Shown one piece after another: positions 27,534 through 38,552 of a stretch of DNA of 45,669 nt. The translations under genes and the position numbers were made by a program. The notes below the pieces were generated by a model, which did not search any database, was not told the origin of the DNA, and worked only from the letters and a program-made list of their open reading frames with translations. The stretch is from an uncultured Collinsella sp. GTDB taxonomy: Bacteria; Actinomycetota; Coriobacteriia; Coriobacteriales; Coriobacteriaceae. Positions within the stretch are counted from its first letter, which is position 1. The number at the start of each line of letters is the position of its first letter. Location of the stretch: assembly GCA_902492755.1 (NCBI GenBank), contig CABUNB010000018.1:1-45669 (forward strand), read 5' to 3'.

Positions 27534-30500
27534 ATGCAGGCAGATTCCGCTCAGCAGCAGGGCCTTTATCGCCCCGAATTCGACCACGATGCATGTGGCA
27601 TCGGCGCGCTTGCCGATATCAACGGCGAGCGCCATCACCAGATCCTGGACGACGCACTGTCCATTCTGGTTAACTTGGAGCACCGCGGTGGTACGGGACT
27701 CGAGAAGAACACCGGCGACGGCGCTGGCATCCTGTTCCAGGTTCCGCATCACTTTTTCCGTAAAGAGGCTCAAAAGTGCGGCCAGATTCTGCCGGCAGAG
27801 GGCGACTATGGCGTGGCCATGCTGTTCTTCCCGCAGGACGACAAGGGCGTAGAGGATGCCCGTCGCGTGTTTGAGGAGGGCTGCGCCGAGGCCGGCGTGC
27901 CGCTGCTCTTTTGGCGCGAGGTGCCGGTCGACCCGCACGACCTGGGCGAGACGGCCCGCGCCTGCATGCCCACCATCCTGCAGGCCTTCCTGGGCCGCCC
28001 CGACGACACGCCCGCCGGTGACGCCTTCGAGCGCCGCCTGTACGTGTGCCGCCGCACCATCGAGAAGAAGGCCGACGCCGAGTTTGCCCTGCGCGACAAG
28101 ATCTTCTATGTGTGCTCCATGAGCTCGCGCACCATCGTGTACAAAGGCATGCTTGTGGCCACACAGATGCGCCGCTTCTTCATCGACCTCAACGACGCCG
28201 CCGTCAAAACGGCCGTGGCACTCGTCCACTCGCGCTACTCCACCAACACTACGCCCAGCTGGGAGCGCGCGCACCCCAACCGCTTTATCATCCACAACGG
28301 CGAGATCAACACCCTCAAGGGCAACGTCAACTGGATTCGTGCCCGCGAGCCCAACCTGTACAGCCCCGTGCTGCAGCACGATCTTGAGCGCGTGATGCCC
28401 ATCATCAACCGCGAGGGTTCCGACTCCGCGATTCTGGATAACGTGCTTGAGTTTTTGGTCATGAACGGTCGCCCGCTCACGCGTGCCGCGTCCATGTTGC
28501 TGCCCGAGCCGTGGGACCACAACGATAGCCTGAGTGAGGAGCGCCGCGCCTACGATGCCTACCAGTCCATGCTCATGGAGCCGTGGGACGGTCCGGCGGC
28601 CATCGCCTTTACCGATGGCCGTACCCTGGGCGCCGCCCTCGACCGTAACGGCCTGCGTCCCGCCCGCTATTATGTGACGCGCGACGGTCGCTTTATGCTG
28701 GCGAGCGAGGTGGGCACCATCGAGGTGAGCCCCGAGAACATTCTGACGAGCGGTTGCCTGGGACCGGGTCAGATGCTCGAGGTTGATTTTGCCCGCGGCC
28801 GCGTGATCTACAATGACGAGCTGCGCGCCCGTTACGCCAAGGAAAAGCCCTACCGTGATTGGATTGCCGAGGAGACACTGACCGTCGACGCGCTCGATGA
28901 GCCCGTTTCGGCAACGTCCGCCGAGGACGCCGAGGTGCCCGCCGCCGTGCGTATGGCCAAGCTCGGCTACCACTGGGATGACGTCGACGAGGTCGTGCGT
29001 CCCATGGCCCAGCAGGGCAAGGCCCCGCTCGCCTCGATGGGCATCGACGCGCCGCTGGCCTGCCTGTCCAAGAAGACGCGTTCGTTCTTCGATTACTTCT
29101 ATCAGCTGTTCGCTCAGGTCACGAATCCTCCGATCGATGCCCTGCGCGAGCACATGGTGACTTCGACCACGCTCTACCTGGGCAACCACGGCAACCTGCT
29201 CGAGGATTCCCGCACGGCCTGTCAGCTGGTGCGCTTGGAGCGCCCATTGCTCAACGATGAAGAGTTCGAGCATATCTGTGCCATCGACCGCGTTGGCTTT
29301 AAGACCCGTCGCTTCCGTGCCGTCTACCGCCGCGATGCCGGCGAGGGCGCGCTGCAGACTGCGCTCAAACAGCTTGCTGAGGACGTTGAGGCTGCGGTCC
29401 GCGACGGCGTGAACATTGTGGTGTTGAGCGATCGTGCCGCTGCGGGCGAGGTGCCCGTGCCGTCGCTGCTCGCCGTGGGCTGCGTGCACAACCACCTGAT
29501 CCGCGCCGGTGTGCGTACCTTTGCCGATATCGTGGTGGAGTGCGGCGACGCCGTGTCTCCGCACGACTTTGCGGCGCTGGTGGGCTACTCCGCAAGCGGC
29601 ATCTATCCGTACAACGCGCATGCGTGCATCCGCGATCTGGCGGCACGCGGCGACCTGGACGTGACGGCCGAGCAGGGCATCGCCAACTACAACAAGGCTG
29701 CGACCGCCGGCATCGTTTCCATCATGTCCAAGATGGGCATCTCCACGGTGCAGAGCTACCATTCGGCGCAGATCTTCGAGGCCGTGGGCTTTACGCCGGA
29801 GTTCGTCAACGCGTACTTCGCCGGCACGGTGAGCCGTGTGGGCGGTATGGGTGTCGAGGACGTTGAACGCGAGCAAAACGAGCGCTACGACGCCGCGCTC
29901 GCTATCCTTAAGAGCCCGGCTCCCGTTCAGCTGCCCACGCTGGGCCTGACCAAGTGGCGCCCGCTCGGCGGCGAGGAACACCTCATCGACCCCCAGACCG
30001 TCTACCTGCTGCAGACCGCCTGCCGTGAGGACAGCTACGACACCTTTAAGGAGTACAGCGCCCGCCTGCACCGCACCGGCCGTGCCGTGCGTCTGCGCGA
30101 CTTGCTCGACTTTGATGCCAGCGGCCGCACGCCGGTTCCGCTCGACGAGGTGGAGCCCGCGCTCAACATCGTCCGCCGCTTTAACACCGGCGCCATGTCG
30201 TACGGCTCCATCAGCAAGGAAGCACACGAGTGCATGGCCATCGCCATGAACCGCCTGCACGGCCGTTCCAACTCCGGCGAGGGCGGTGAGGATCCGCGTC
30301 GCGAGACCCCGCTGGCTAACGGTGATTCCAAGAACTCCGCGATCAGGCAGGTGGCAAGTGCGCGCTTTGGCGTGACGAGCCGCTACCTGTGCAGCGCCTT
30401 CGAGATTCAGATCAAGATGGCCCAGGGCGCCAAGCCCGGCGAGGGTGGCCACCTGCCCGGCAAGAAGGTCTACCCCTGGATTGCCGAGGTCCGTCAGTCC

Positions 30501-32231
30501 ACGCCCGGCATCGGCCTGATCTCGCCTCCGCCGCATCACGACATCTACTCCATCGAAGACCTGGCCGAGCTCATCTTTGACCTTAAGAACGCCAATCCTG
30601 GCGCGCGCGTGTCGGTCAAGCTGGTCAGCGAGGCCGGCGTCGGAACCATCGCCACCGGTGTGGCCAAGGGCGCTGCCGACAAGATCTTGATCAGCGGTCA
30701 CAATGGCGGCTCGGGTGCCGCTGCTCGCGATTCGATCTGGCACGCCGGTCTGCCGCTGGAGCTTGGCCTTGCCGAGGCCCAGCAGACGCTGCTGCAAAAC
30801 GGCCTGCGCTCGCGCGTGGTGCTCGAGGCCGACGGCAAGCTCATGGACGGCACCGACGTTGCCGTCGCCTGCTTGCTGGGCGCCGAGGAGTTTGGCTTTG
30901 CGACCATGCCGCTCATCTCCATGGGTTGCCTCATGCAGCGCGACTGCCAGCAGGACACCTGCCCGGCCGGCATCGCTACGCAAAACTGCCGCCTGCGTCG
31001 CGGCTTCCGCGGCAAGCCCGAGCACGTCGAGCACTTTATGCTCTTTGTTGCCGAGCAACTGCGTGAGGTCATGGCGAGCCTGGGCTTCCGCACCGTCGAC
31101 GAGATGGTCGGCCATCCCGAGTGCTTGCGCCAGATCGAGGTCCCGGGCAACCGCAAGGCTAACCTGCTCGATCTGACGCCCGTGCTGGCAAGCGCGACCT
31201 GCGAGTTCGGTGCCCACATCCCGGGTGCCGGCGGCCGTCACTTCCTGCCCCAGATGGCCGCGGACAGCGAGCTCGACAAGACGCTCGACTCCACGCTGTT
31301 TGTGCCCTACACGGCCGACGCTCGCGCGCACCTGCGCCCGATTCGCTTCCGCGCCGATATCGCCAACGTCAACCGTTGCGTGGGCACCATCCTGGGCAAC
31401 GCGGTGACCAAGGCGCATCCCGAGGGCTTGCCCGCCGGCTCCATCACCATCGATTGCGATGGTTCGGCCGGTCAGAGCTTTGGCGCGTTCCTGCCACGCG
31501 GCATTACGCTCAACGTGTGCGGCGACGCCAACGATTACTTTGGCAAGGGCCTTTCGGGTGGCGAGGTGTCGGTGCGCCCCAACCCGCATGCGACCTACAA
31601 GTTCGACGAAAACATCATCGTGGGCAACGTTGCGTTCTTTGGCGCTACGAGCGGCCGCGGCTTCATTAACGGTCTGGCGGGCCAGCGCTTTGGCGTACGC
31701 AACTCCGGTGCCACCGTGGTGGTCGAGGGCTGCGGCAACCATGGCTGCGAGTACATGACGGGCGGCCTGGCGCTTATCCTGGGCGAGGTCGGGCAGAACT
31801 TCGCTGCCGGCATGACAGGTGGCGTGGCCTATGTCTTTGACCAGTACGGCACGCTCGATGCCCGCGTGAACCATGAGAGCGTTGAGCTCAAGGCCCCGAC
31901 TGCCGGCGAGCTGGGGCAGATTCGCGAGCTCATCCAGGAGCACGTGGACACGACGCAGAGCCCGCGCGGCATCAAGCTGCTCTACAGCTTTGAGACGATG
32001 AGCAAGCACTTTGTGAAGGTCATTCCGACCGAGTACGAGCGTGTGCTGGCGATTGTCGCTGCGAGTGAGGCTGCCGGCAAGACACATGCGCAGGCCGAGG
32101 AGCTGGCGTTTGACATTGTGACCGGTCGCGCGAGCGCCGCGGATGTCGCTCGCTTCGATGTGGCGGGTGGTGTCGCTGGTGCTGTGCCCGCCGCCGCCAG
32201 CTCTGTTGCTTCGACCAAGAAGGAGGCGTAA
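27534..32231 (+). CDS. gltB: Glutamate synthase large subunit
   Basis: Ammonia-assimilating GOGAT alpha subunit, 1565 residues. It hydrolyses glutamine and passes ammonia through a tunnel to 2-oxoglutarate at the FMN site. The class II amidotransferase nucleophile is C21 (HDACGIGALAD), so ~20 residues should be removed on maturation. The FMN/synthase domain follows, with ISGHNGGSGAA. The 3Fe-4S ligands are in CLMQRDCQQDTCPAGIA (C-x5-C-x4-C), and the C-terminal beta-helix GltB_C domain spans ~1190-1480. The ATG follows GGGGAGG. An uninterrupted minus-strand frame opposite it is a GC-bias shadow. Confidence 0.97.
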   Translation: MQADSAQQQGLYRPEFDHDACGIGALADINGERHHQILDDALSILVNLEHRGGTGLEKNTGDGAGILFQVPHHFFRKEAQKCGQILPAEGDYGVAMLFFPQDDKGVEDARRVFEEGCAEAGVPLLFWREVPVDPHDLGETARACMPTILQAFLGRPDDTPAGDAFERRLYVCRRTIEKKADAEFALRDKIFYVCSMSSRTIVYKGMLVATQMRRFFIDLNDAAVKTAVALVHSRYSTNTTPSWERAHPNRFIIHNGEINTLKGNVNWIRAREPNLYSPVLQHDLERVMPIINREGSDSAILDNVLEFLVMNGRPLTRAASMLLPEPWDHNDSLSEERRAYDAYQSMLMEPWDGPAAIAFTDGRTLGAALDRNGLRPARYYVTRDGRFMLASEVGTIEVSPENILTSGCLGPGQMLEVDFARGRVIYNDELRARYAKEKPYRDWIAEETLTVDALDEPVSATSAEDAEVPAAVRMAKLGYHWDDVDEVVRPMAQQGKAPLASMGIDAPLACLSKKTRSFFDYFYQLFAQVTNPPIDALREHMVTSTTLYLGNHGNLLEDSRTACQLVRLERPLLNDEEFEHICAIDRVGFKTRRFRAVYRRDAGEGALQTALKQLAEDVEAAVRDGVNIVVLSDRAAAGEVPVPSLLAVGCVHNHLIRAGVRTFADIVVECGDAVSPHDFAALVGYSASGIYPYNAHACIRDLAARGDLDVTAEQGIANYNKAATAGIVSIMSKMGISTVQSYHSAQIFEAVGFTPEFVNAYFAGTVSRVGGMGVEDVEREQNERYDAALAILKSPAPVQLPTLGLTKWRPLGGEEHLIDPQTVYLLQTACREDSYDTFKEYSARLHRTGRAVRLRDLLDFDASGRTPVPLDEVEPALNIVRRFNTGAMSYGSISKEAHECMAIAMNRLHGRSNSGEGGEDPRRETPLANGDSKNSAIRQVASARFGVTSRYLCSAFEIQIKMAQGAKPGEGGHLPGKKVYPWIAEVRQSTPGIGLISPPPHHDIYSIEDLAELIFDLKNANPGARVSVKLVSEAGVGTIATGVAKGAADKILISGHNGGSGAAARDSIWHAGLPLELGLAEAQQTLLQNGLRSRVVLEADGKLMDGTDVAVACLLGAEEFGFATMPLISMGCLMQRDCQQDTCPAGIATQNCRLRRGFRGKPEHVEHFMLFVAEQLREVMASLGFRTVDEMVGHPECLRQIEVPGNRKANLLDLTPVLASATCEFGAHIPGAGGRHFLPQMAADSELDKTLDSTLFVPYTADARAHLRPIRFRADIANVNRCVGTILGNAVTKAHPEGLPAGSITIDCDGSAGQSFGAFLPRGITLNVCGDANDYFGKGLSGGEVSVRPNPHATYKFDENIIVGNVAFFGATSGRGFINGLAGQRFGVRNSGATVVVEGCGNHGCEYMTGGLALILGEVGQNFAAGMTGGVAYVFDQYGTLDARVNHESVELKAPTAGELGQIRELIQEHVDTTQSPRGIKLLYSFETMSKHFVKVIPTEYERVLAIVAASEAAGKTHAQAEELAFDIVTGRASAADVARFDVAGGVAGAVPAAASSVASTKKEA

Positions 32232-32236
32232 GTGCC

Positions 32237-33718
<1,482 letters not shown>

Positions 33719-33735
33719 AGTAGTCATTTAAGAAC

Positions 33736-33776
33736 GTCCCCAATGACTAGCCATTTTTTGTCTAGTCGTTGGGGAC
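33736..33776. repeat. 41-nt palindrome after gltD
   Basis: GTCCCCAATGACTAG (33736-33750) pairs with 33762-33776 with one wobble pair, around an 11-nt loop holding six T. It begins 17 nt after the gltD stop. It may terminate gltBD transcripts but lacks a downstream T run. Confidence 0.7.
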
Positions 33777-34071
33777 ACTCTTTGCGAGCGATTTGCTCGT
33801 TTGTCGACGTACGGGTGTTCATTTGTCGACTTCTTGGGCTGTGGCCACCTGTTGTTTCTGTGGTGGCTGCGGGCATCTGGCTCAAAAGGGTTGGTTGGCT
33901 GTCTATGTCTACCTGCGATTTTGTTGCGGTGCGCATTTTCGGTCTAGCTTTTCGTCAAGTGTTTGGTCAGCATTTGGTTTGCAGCCGGAGGCCTATTTTG
34001 CCCGCGCTGGTCGTGGCTGCCCACCCTCCTCGTAAGCTCAAATTGAGGTCCATCAGTTTGAGGAGGATGCC
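33777..34071. other. Non-coding stretch before the gene at 34072
   Basis: Open frames across it look like accidents, with no ribosome sites or recognisable motifs. It has a small stem CGAGC-GATTT-GCTCG (33785-33799) and TTTGTCGAC twice (33800-33808 and 33822-33830, 22 nt apart), possibly a tandem regulator site. I see no reliable promoter. Confidence 0.4.
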
Positions 34072-34779
34072 ATGACTGACCACGCTTTTGACCGAGCAGA
34101 GCTGGCTGAAGCCGTCGGCAACGATATTGCCGACATGGCTCACTTTTGGATGCTGCGGAAGTTTCAATTCCTGGAGCCGGCGCGCGAACAGTTCGAGGTC
34201 ATTGTCGACCCGTGGCTCAGCTATTGCACCGAGCCTTCGCAAAACGAAATCATGGCCTACAACATGGCATTTACCGATTGGCTGCTGTTTGAGCGCCCCT
34301 ATCGCCATGGCAAAACGCTGCTCGAGCTATATGTTGACGAGCCGCCGGCATCGCTTTCGCCTGCCTCGCTCAAGCGGCTCGAGCAGGTACGCGACACGCA
34401 GTATTTCTCGCGCTTTGGCATTTTGGACAAGGATCCCGCGACTGGTATGGTCGCGCTGAAGGACACGCGCACCGACCGTCGCTTTGATGTCTACGACCCA
34501 CATATCGTGCAAAAGGAGCTTTGGAACGACGGCGCGATTGCGGTGCGCCTCGCCTGCGTCGACGATGTCTGGCTTACGGCGGGACAGCTCTACCTGTATG
34601 ACATCGCGCGCCTGAACGACACGGCGGTCGACGGGCCTGGTGCGGTGCATCCGGAGGACCTGCAGGACGGCTTTGACACCTCGTGCATCAGCTTCTTCTT
34701 GCGCCTGGTCCGCGACATCATGGGCGCCCAGGGGCGGTACGTAAAGTCGCTCAATATCTACGAGCAGGAGTGGGAGTAG
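34072..34779 (+). CDS. Conserved hypothetical cytoplasmic protein
   Basis: 235-residue soluble acidic protein with no signal peptide or membrane segment. GAGGAGG 6 nt before the ATG and normal codon use support it as real. The segment YNMAFTDWLLFERPYRHGKT followed by LLELYV resembles a pattern in uncharacterised proteins (FxDWxxFD, then G-T-hydrophobic-Y), some of which carry SEC-C motifs; no SEC-C motif is present here. It stands alone between the gltBD operon and a three-copy dyad array. I cannot assign a function. Confidence 0.8.
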   Translation: MTDHAFDRAELAEAVGNDIADMAHFWMLRKFQFLEPAREQFEVIVDPWLSYCTEPSQNEIMAYNMAFTDWLLFERPYRHGKTLLELYVDEPPASLSPASLKRLEQVRDTQYFSRFGILDKDPATGMVALKDTRTDRRFDVYDPHIVQKELWNDGAIAVRLACVDDVWLTAGQLYLYDIARLNDTAVDGPGAVHPEDLQDGFDTSCISFFLRLVRDIMGAQGRYVKSLNIYEQEWE

Positions 34780-34819
34780 GGGATGGGTAGTTGTCGCCTG
34801 CCTTGCCTTTTGCCTTTTT

Positions 34820-35036
34820 GTCTCGATCTGTAACGTTTGGGGGCAAAAAACCGGTCTACCTGTTACAGAACGAGACGAATGCTTGGGCGCCGCTGGTTTG
34901 TCTAAATCTGTAACGTTTAGGGGCCTGGAGAACGTCTAACTGTTACAGATCGAGACGTTTGGCACCTGGTTGGGGGAATGTCTCAATCTGTAACATCTAC
35001 AGTCCAAAAATCGGTCTTCCTGTTACAGATCAAGAC
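34820..35036. repeat. 57-nt dyad array, three copies
   Basis: Copies are 34820-34876, 34900-34956 and 34980-35036, with a period of exactly 80 nt and 23-nt spacers. Each middle segment is 27 nt. The last arm ends 20 nt before the start codon of the wHTH/PD-(D/E)XK gene, so the array occupies its promoter region. Confidence 0.92.
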
Positions 35037-35056
35037 ATTTATCAGCGGAGGCAACG

Positions 35057-36133
35057 GTGACGATGGTCCATTTGTCCGATGTGGTGGTGATGGAAGTGTC
35101 TAATACCGTTTTCAAGCACAAGCATACGATTCGCAACACGTTGGCGCGGAATAGGATGCTCGCGCGACTCACGGAGTCGACCGAGCAAGGTGCGCTGCTC
35201 GCAACGCATGACAATGCCGAGCTCATGTGGCTGCGGCGTCATGTTGGAACCGACGATATCGCGGAACCCGAGCCGTATTTGTTCTGCTTTCAACATGATT
35301 GGGGTGTACTGACGCCGGCGGAGCGAACGCTGCGTACCATCAAAGGGCTTGCAGAGTTTCATCCCGATTGGGCGTTTTGGGGCTATGACGCGGCGCTTTT
35401 GTGGGGTCTGGAGGTGCCGAATGATCTGCTTGGGTCGCGTTTTCTTGTTAAGACGGGTTGTTCGGTGACGTTGAGCAGCGGGTGCAGGTTGTTGCGTCCG
35501 CAGATGGCGGGCGCGCTCGAGCGTGTTGATGGCGTGCGGGTGACGTCGTTTTGGCGCACGGTGGAGGATTGTCTGCTGCGTGCGCCGTTCTCCTACGGGT
35601 TGGCGATTGCCGATTCTGCACTGCGGGCGAAAGGCGTATCACGTGGGGATTTGTGCGAGCGCCTCCGCGCCGATTGCGAGGGCAGGCGAGGGTATCGCAG
35701 GGCACAGGTGATTGCGTCGTATGCGGACGGGCTGTCTGAAAACGGCGGCGAGTCTCGGTTCCGAGCATTCTTTATTGCGTACGGCTTTCCGGTTCCGGAG
35801 CTGCAGGTGGAGTTTCGCGACCCGCTCGATCCGAGCCAGGTGTTTCGTGTCGACTATTTTTGGCGGCTCGAGGACGGGACGTGTGTCATCGGCGAGCTCG
35901 ACGGAAAGGGGAAGTACACCTTGCAGAGCGGCGAGGGTCGGGAGTCGGTTGACCCATTCGTGGCAGAGCGTCAGCGGGAATCTCATCTGACAATGCTCGG
36001 GCATAAGGTGCTTCGGTTTACGTTTAACGAACTCAAAGGCCCGGGGAAGCTAGTCGAGAAAATGAGGCTGACGGGTATTCCGCGACGGCCCGATTTGGCT
36101 GAGGAGTGGAGACGTCAGTGGTATGGGCGCTGA
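35057..36133 (+). CDS. AbiEi-like wHTH protein with a C-terminal PD-(D/E)XK (DUF559/Vsr-like) nuclease domain
   Basis: 358 residues. The N-terminal half (ELMWLRRHVGTDDI, EPYLFCFQHD, LTPAERTLRTIKGLAEFHPDWAFWGYDAALLWGLE) has the order of AbiEi-type winged-helix proteins. The C-terminal half (~220-350) looks like a Vsr/DUF559 endonuclease: ENGGESRFRAFF, the acidic residue in FRVDYFW, then GELDGKGKY (E-x-D-x-K), ending LGHKVLRFTFNEL. No partner toxin such as AbiEii is adjacent. The GTG at 35057 has GGAGG 5 nt upstream; the ATG at 35063 is the alternative. Dyad arrays lie 20 nt before the start and 8 nt after the stop. Activity and target are unknown. Confidence 0.85.
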   Translation: MTMVHLSDVVVMEVSNTVFKHKHTIRNTLARNRMLARLTESTEQGALLATHDNAELMWLRRHVGTDDIAEPEPYLFCFQHDWGVLTPAERTLRTIKGLAEFHPDWAFWGYDAALLWGLEVPNDLLGSRFLVKTGCSVTLSSGCRLLRPQMAGALERVDGVRVTSFWRTVEDCLLRAPFSYGLAIADSALRAKGVSRGDLCERLRADCEGRRGYRRAQVIASYADGLSENGGESRFRAFFIAYGFPVPELQVEFRDPLDPSQVFRVDYFWRLEDGTCVIGELDGKGKYTLQSGEGRESVDPFVAERQRESHLTMLGHKVLRFTFNELKGPGKLVEKMRLTGIPRRPDLAEEWRRQWYGR

Positions 36134-36141
36134 GAGGTTTC

Positions 36142-36279
36142 GTCTCGATCTGTAGCGTTTAGAGGTTGTTTGAGCTCGTAATTGTTACAGATCGAGACAA
36201 GTCGGTGAAACGTCGACCGAATGTCTCGATCTGTAACATCAAGGGGCCCAATAACCCTGTACCTGTTACAGATCGAGAC
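36142..36279. repeat. 57-nt dyad array, two copies
   Basis: Copies are 36142-36198 and 36223-36279, a period of 81 nt. The first begins 8 nt after the stop codon of the nuclease-like gene. The first left arm has TGTAGC in place of TGTAAC. The remaining gap to the amidohydrolase (36280-36428) shows nothing I can identify. Confidence 0.9.
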
Positions 36280-36428
36280 ATTTCCCTGGTGTCGTTGGGG
36301 TGGGGCTGCAGCGTATTCCGTCTCCCACATCCCCTCTTCCTTCCGTTAACCGATATGCTCGACTTTAGGTCGCTGCATTGGGTGATAATGGACAAATGTT
36401 CAAGTTAATCGTGAGGGAGGAGCTCGAT

Positions 36429-37799
36429 ATGGCGTCTGCCGATCGTTCCACGTTGTTTATCAATTCGACCATTCTGGATGGTTCGGAGCATATGGAGCCG
36501 CAACCCGATATGGCCGTGACTGTTGAGCGCGGTGTCATCACCTGGATGGGGCCGAGTGCTGTGGCGCAGGCGCCTGCAGGTGCCGAGGTTATCGACCTGG
36601 GTGGTGCGTATCTCATGCCCGGTCTCATCAATATGCACGTGCACCTGTGCGGCTCGGGCAAGCCTGTCTCGGCCGGCGATGCGGGAGCGCTGATGAAGAA
36701 ACTCGATAATCCCGTGGGCCGTGCCATCGTCCGCCGCATCCTCAAGGGCAGTGCCCAGCAGCAGCTGGCAAGCGGCGTGACCACGGTGCGCGGCGCGGGC
36801 GACCCGTTGTTTGCCGACATTGCCGTGCGCGACGCTATCGACGCCGGCAAGTATCAGGGTCCGCGCCTGGTAGCGCCGGGAACGGGCGTCACGGTGCCGG
36901 GCGGCCATGGCGCGGGCTTGTTCGCCCAGGTGGCCAACAGCCCCGTCGAGGCAGCCGAGCAGGTGCGAGACCTGCATGCGCGCGGCGCCGACGTCATTAA
37001 GCTGTTCGTAACGGGCGGTGTGTTCGATGCGACCGAGGTGGGCGAGCCGGGCGTGCTGCGTATGCCGGTGGAGGTTGCCGCGGCGGCGTGCAAGGCGGCG
37101 CACGAGGTGGGCCTGCCGGTTATGGCTCATGTCGAGAGCACCGAGGGCGTGAAGGCCGCGCTTGAGGCCGGGGTCGACACGATCGAGCACGGTGCCCCGA
37201 TGACGCCCGAGATCCTGGAGCTGTATCGCGGCGCCGCGGGCACACAGCTCGAGGGACGCGCGCCGAGCGTGACCTGCACGATCAGCCCGGCGCTACCGTT
37301 TGTATTGCTCGATCCGGAGAAGACCCATTCGACTGACACGCAAAAGAAGAACGGCGACATCGTGTGCTCGGGCATCATTGAGAGCGCCCGTGCCGCACTG
37401 GAAGCTGACGTTAAGGTGGGCCTTGGCACGGACTCGAGCTGCCCGTTCGTGACGCAGTACGACATGTGGCGTGAGGTGGCCTATTTTGCCAAGTATGTCG
37501 GCGTGAGCAACGCCTTCGCGCTGCATACGGCTACGCAAGTCAACGCCGAGCTGCTGGGGCTGGGCGGCGAGACCGGTACGATCGAGTGCGGCAAGGCCGC
37601 CGATATCTTGGTGACGCGCAAGAACCCGCTCGATGACCTGTGCGCTCTGCGTGAGCCGATACATGTGATGTGTCGCGGTGATCTGGTACGCAAGCTCAAG
37701 GTGAAGCGTATTCCCGAGGTGGACGCCGAGCTCGACGCGATTATGGCCATGCCTGCCGAAGCGCTGGCTGAGGAGCTGGCCCGCGACGGTGTGGCGTAG
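36429..37799 (+). CDS. Amidohydrolase-superfamily metal enzyme (imidazolonepropionase/prolidase-like)
   Basis: 456-residue metal-dependent hydrolase. Metal ligands are H70 and H72 (NMHVHLCG), the likely carboxylated K191 (DVIKLFVTGG), H234 (MAHVES), H254 (IEHGAP) and D335 (GTDSSCPF), as in binuclear members that cleave cyclic amides or Xaa-Pro/Xaa-Arg dipeptides. The substrate cannot be read from the sequence. The ATG at 36429 follows GGAGG with 7 nt spacing; the in-frame start at 36378 has none. Monocistronic, with a strong terminator. Confidence 0.88.
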   Translation: MASADRSTLFINSTILDGSEHMEPQPDMAVTVERGVITWMGPSAVAQAPAGAEVIDLGGAYLMPGLINMHVHLCGSGKPVSAGDAGALMKKLDNPVGRAIVRRILKGSAQQQLASGVTTVRGAGDPLFADIAVRDAIDAGKYQGPRLVAPGTGVTVPGGHGAGLFAQVANSPVEAAEQVRDLHARGADVIKLFVTGGVFDATEVGEPGVLRMPVEVAAAACKAAHEVGLPVMAHVESTEGVKAALEAGVDTIEHGAPMTPEILELYRGAAGTQLEGRAPSVTCTISPALPFVLLDPEKTHSTDTQKKNGDIVCSGIIESARAALEADVKVGLGTDSSCPFVTQYDMWREVAYFAKYVGVSNAFALHTATQVNAELLGLGGETGTIECGKAADILVTRKNPLDDLCALREPIHVMCRGDLVRKLKVKRIPEVDAELDAIMAMPAEALAEELARDGVA

Positions 37800-37832
37800 A
37801 TGTGACAAAGGTGCAGCTCCGTTGCCGCATAC

Positions 37833-37870
37833 AAAAAGCCGAGGTCTCAACACGAGGCCTCGGCTTTTTT
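37833..37870. terminator. Bidirectional intrinsic terminator
   Basis: The stem AAAAAGCCGAGGTCTC/GAGGCCTCGGCTTTTT has a short loop and T runs readable on both strands. It serves the amidohydrolase (+) and the zinc-ribbon gene (-). Confidence 0.92.
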
Positions 37871-37892
37871 ATCGAACAAATACTTAAGATTT

Positions 37893-37921
37893 GGGACAAA
37901 CAAACCTGATTAATTTGTCCC
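37893..37921. repeat. Short palindrome with an AAACCTG centre
   Basis: GGGACAAA (37893-37900) pairs with TTTGTCCC (37914-37921), and the loop contains AAACCTG. It resembles a short relative of the AACCTGTCCC palindromes. Confidence 0.5.
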
Positions 37922-37932
37922 GCGTGCGGGCG

Positions 37933-38406
37933 CTAGGAGCGGGTTTCCATCTTGGCGTGGCACTTGGGGCAGGTGACGCGGATCTTGCCTTTGCCCTTGG
38001 GAACGGAGAGCATCTGGCCGCAGTTGGGGCACTTGAGATAGGCCGTGGTTTTGCGGCCCTTCCACATCTTCTTGGCTGTGCGCTTGGCACGTTCAAAGTC
38101 TTCCTTGCTAGTACCGGCTGCACGCGAGGCGTTGGCCGCTGCAGCTCCGCCGCCCAAGCGAGCTACAAACTTGCCCAAGCCGGGTACGTTTGCAGTCGCG
38201 GCGACAAAGGCCTCGTTCTCCTTGTGACGTGCGTCGATATTTTTGGACAGGCCGCGCAGCACGCCAATCACGATTACGGCGATGGCAATCCAGCTGAGCC
38301 ACTGGATGCGGGCTATCGATCCGATCATCGCGATGACGATGCCGGCAAAACCCATCACGATGGTGAGTTCATCGGCACCATTGCGACCCTTCATAAAGTC
38401 ATTCAT
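37933..38406 (-). CDS. Small membrane protein with a C-terminal zinc ribbon
   Basis: 157 residues from the ATG complementary to 38404-38406. A GTG at 38436 in the same frame is an alternative. Two hydrophobic helices occupy ~residues 14-55 (VMGFAGIVIAMIGSIARI and WIAIAVIVIGVL). A basic linker (KRTAKKMWKGRKTTAY) leads to the zinc ribbon CPNCG...CPKCH at ~127-150. Function unknown; such proteins are often annotated only as zinc-ribbon proteins. The two helices and the ribbon order differ from the protein at 8571, where the ribbon is N-terminal. Confidence 0.82.
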   Translation of the reverse strand: MNDFMKGRNGADELTIVMGFAGIVIAMIGSIARIQWLSWIAIAVIVIGVLRGLSKNIDARHKENEAFVAATANVPGLGKFVARLGGGAAAANASRAAGTSKEDFERAKRTAKKMWKGRKTTAYLKCPNCGQMLSVPKGKGKIRVTCPKCHAKMETRS

Positions 38407-38461
38407 GCAAATTGCCTTTCGTTCGATATGCTGCACGCCTTTATACCCGATTTAGAGCAAG

Positions 38462-38508
38462 GGGGACAGGTTAATCTGCACCAATGTGGTGCAAACATAC
38501 CTGTCCCC
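38462..38508. repeat. 47-nt two-level palindrome (GGGGACAGGT family)
   Basis: The outer arms GGGGACAGGT (38462-38471) and ACCTGTCCCC (38499-38508) are perfect. The inner arms TGCACCA (38477-38483) and TGGTGCA (38487-38493) are also perfect around ATG. The right half is nearly identical to 1278-1299. It separates csoR (-) from the zinc-ribbon gene (-). Confidence 0.75.
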
Positions 38509-38552
38509 GGAATACCAAGACGGTGCAAAGAAGTCTGTCCCCAATGCCCCAA

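Noticed and set aside
33743..34075. 110-codon frame after gltD
   Set aside because: It begins inside a palindrome, lacks a ribosome site and overlaps another unrelated open frame. The composition looks non-coding.
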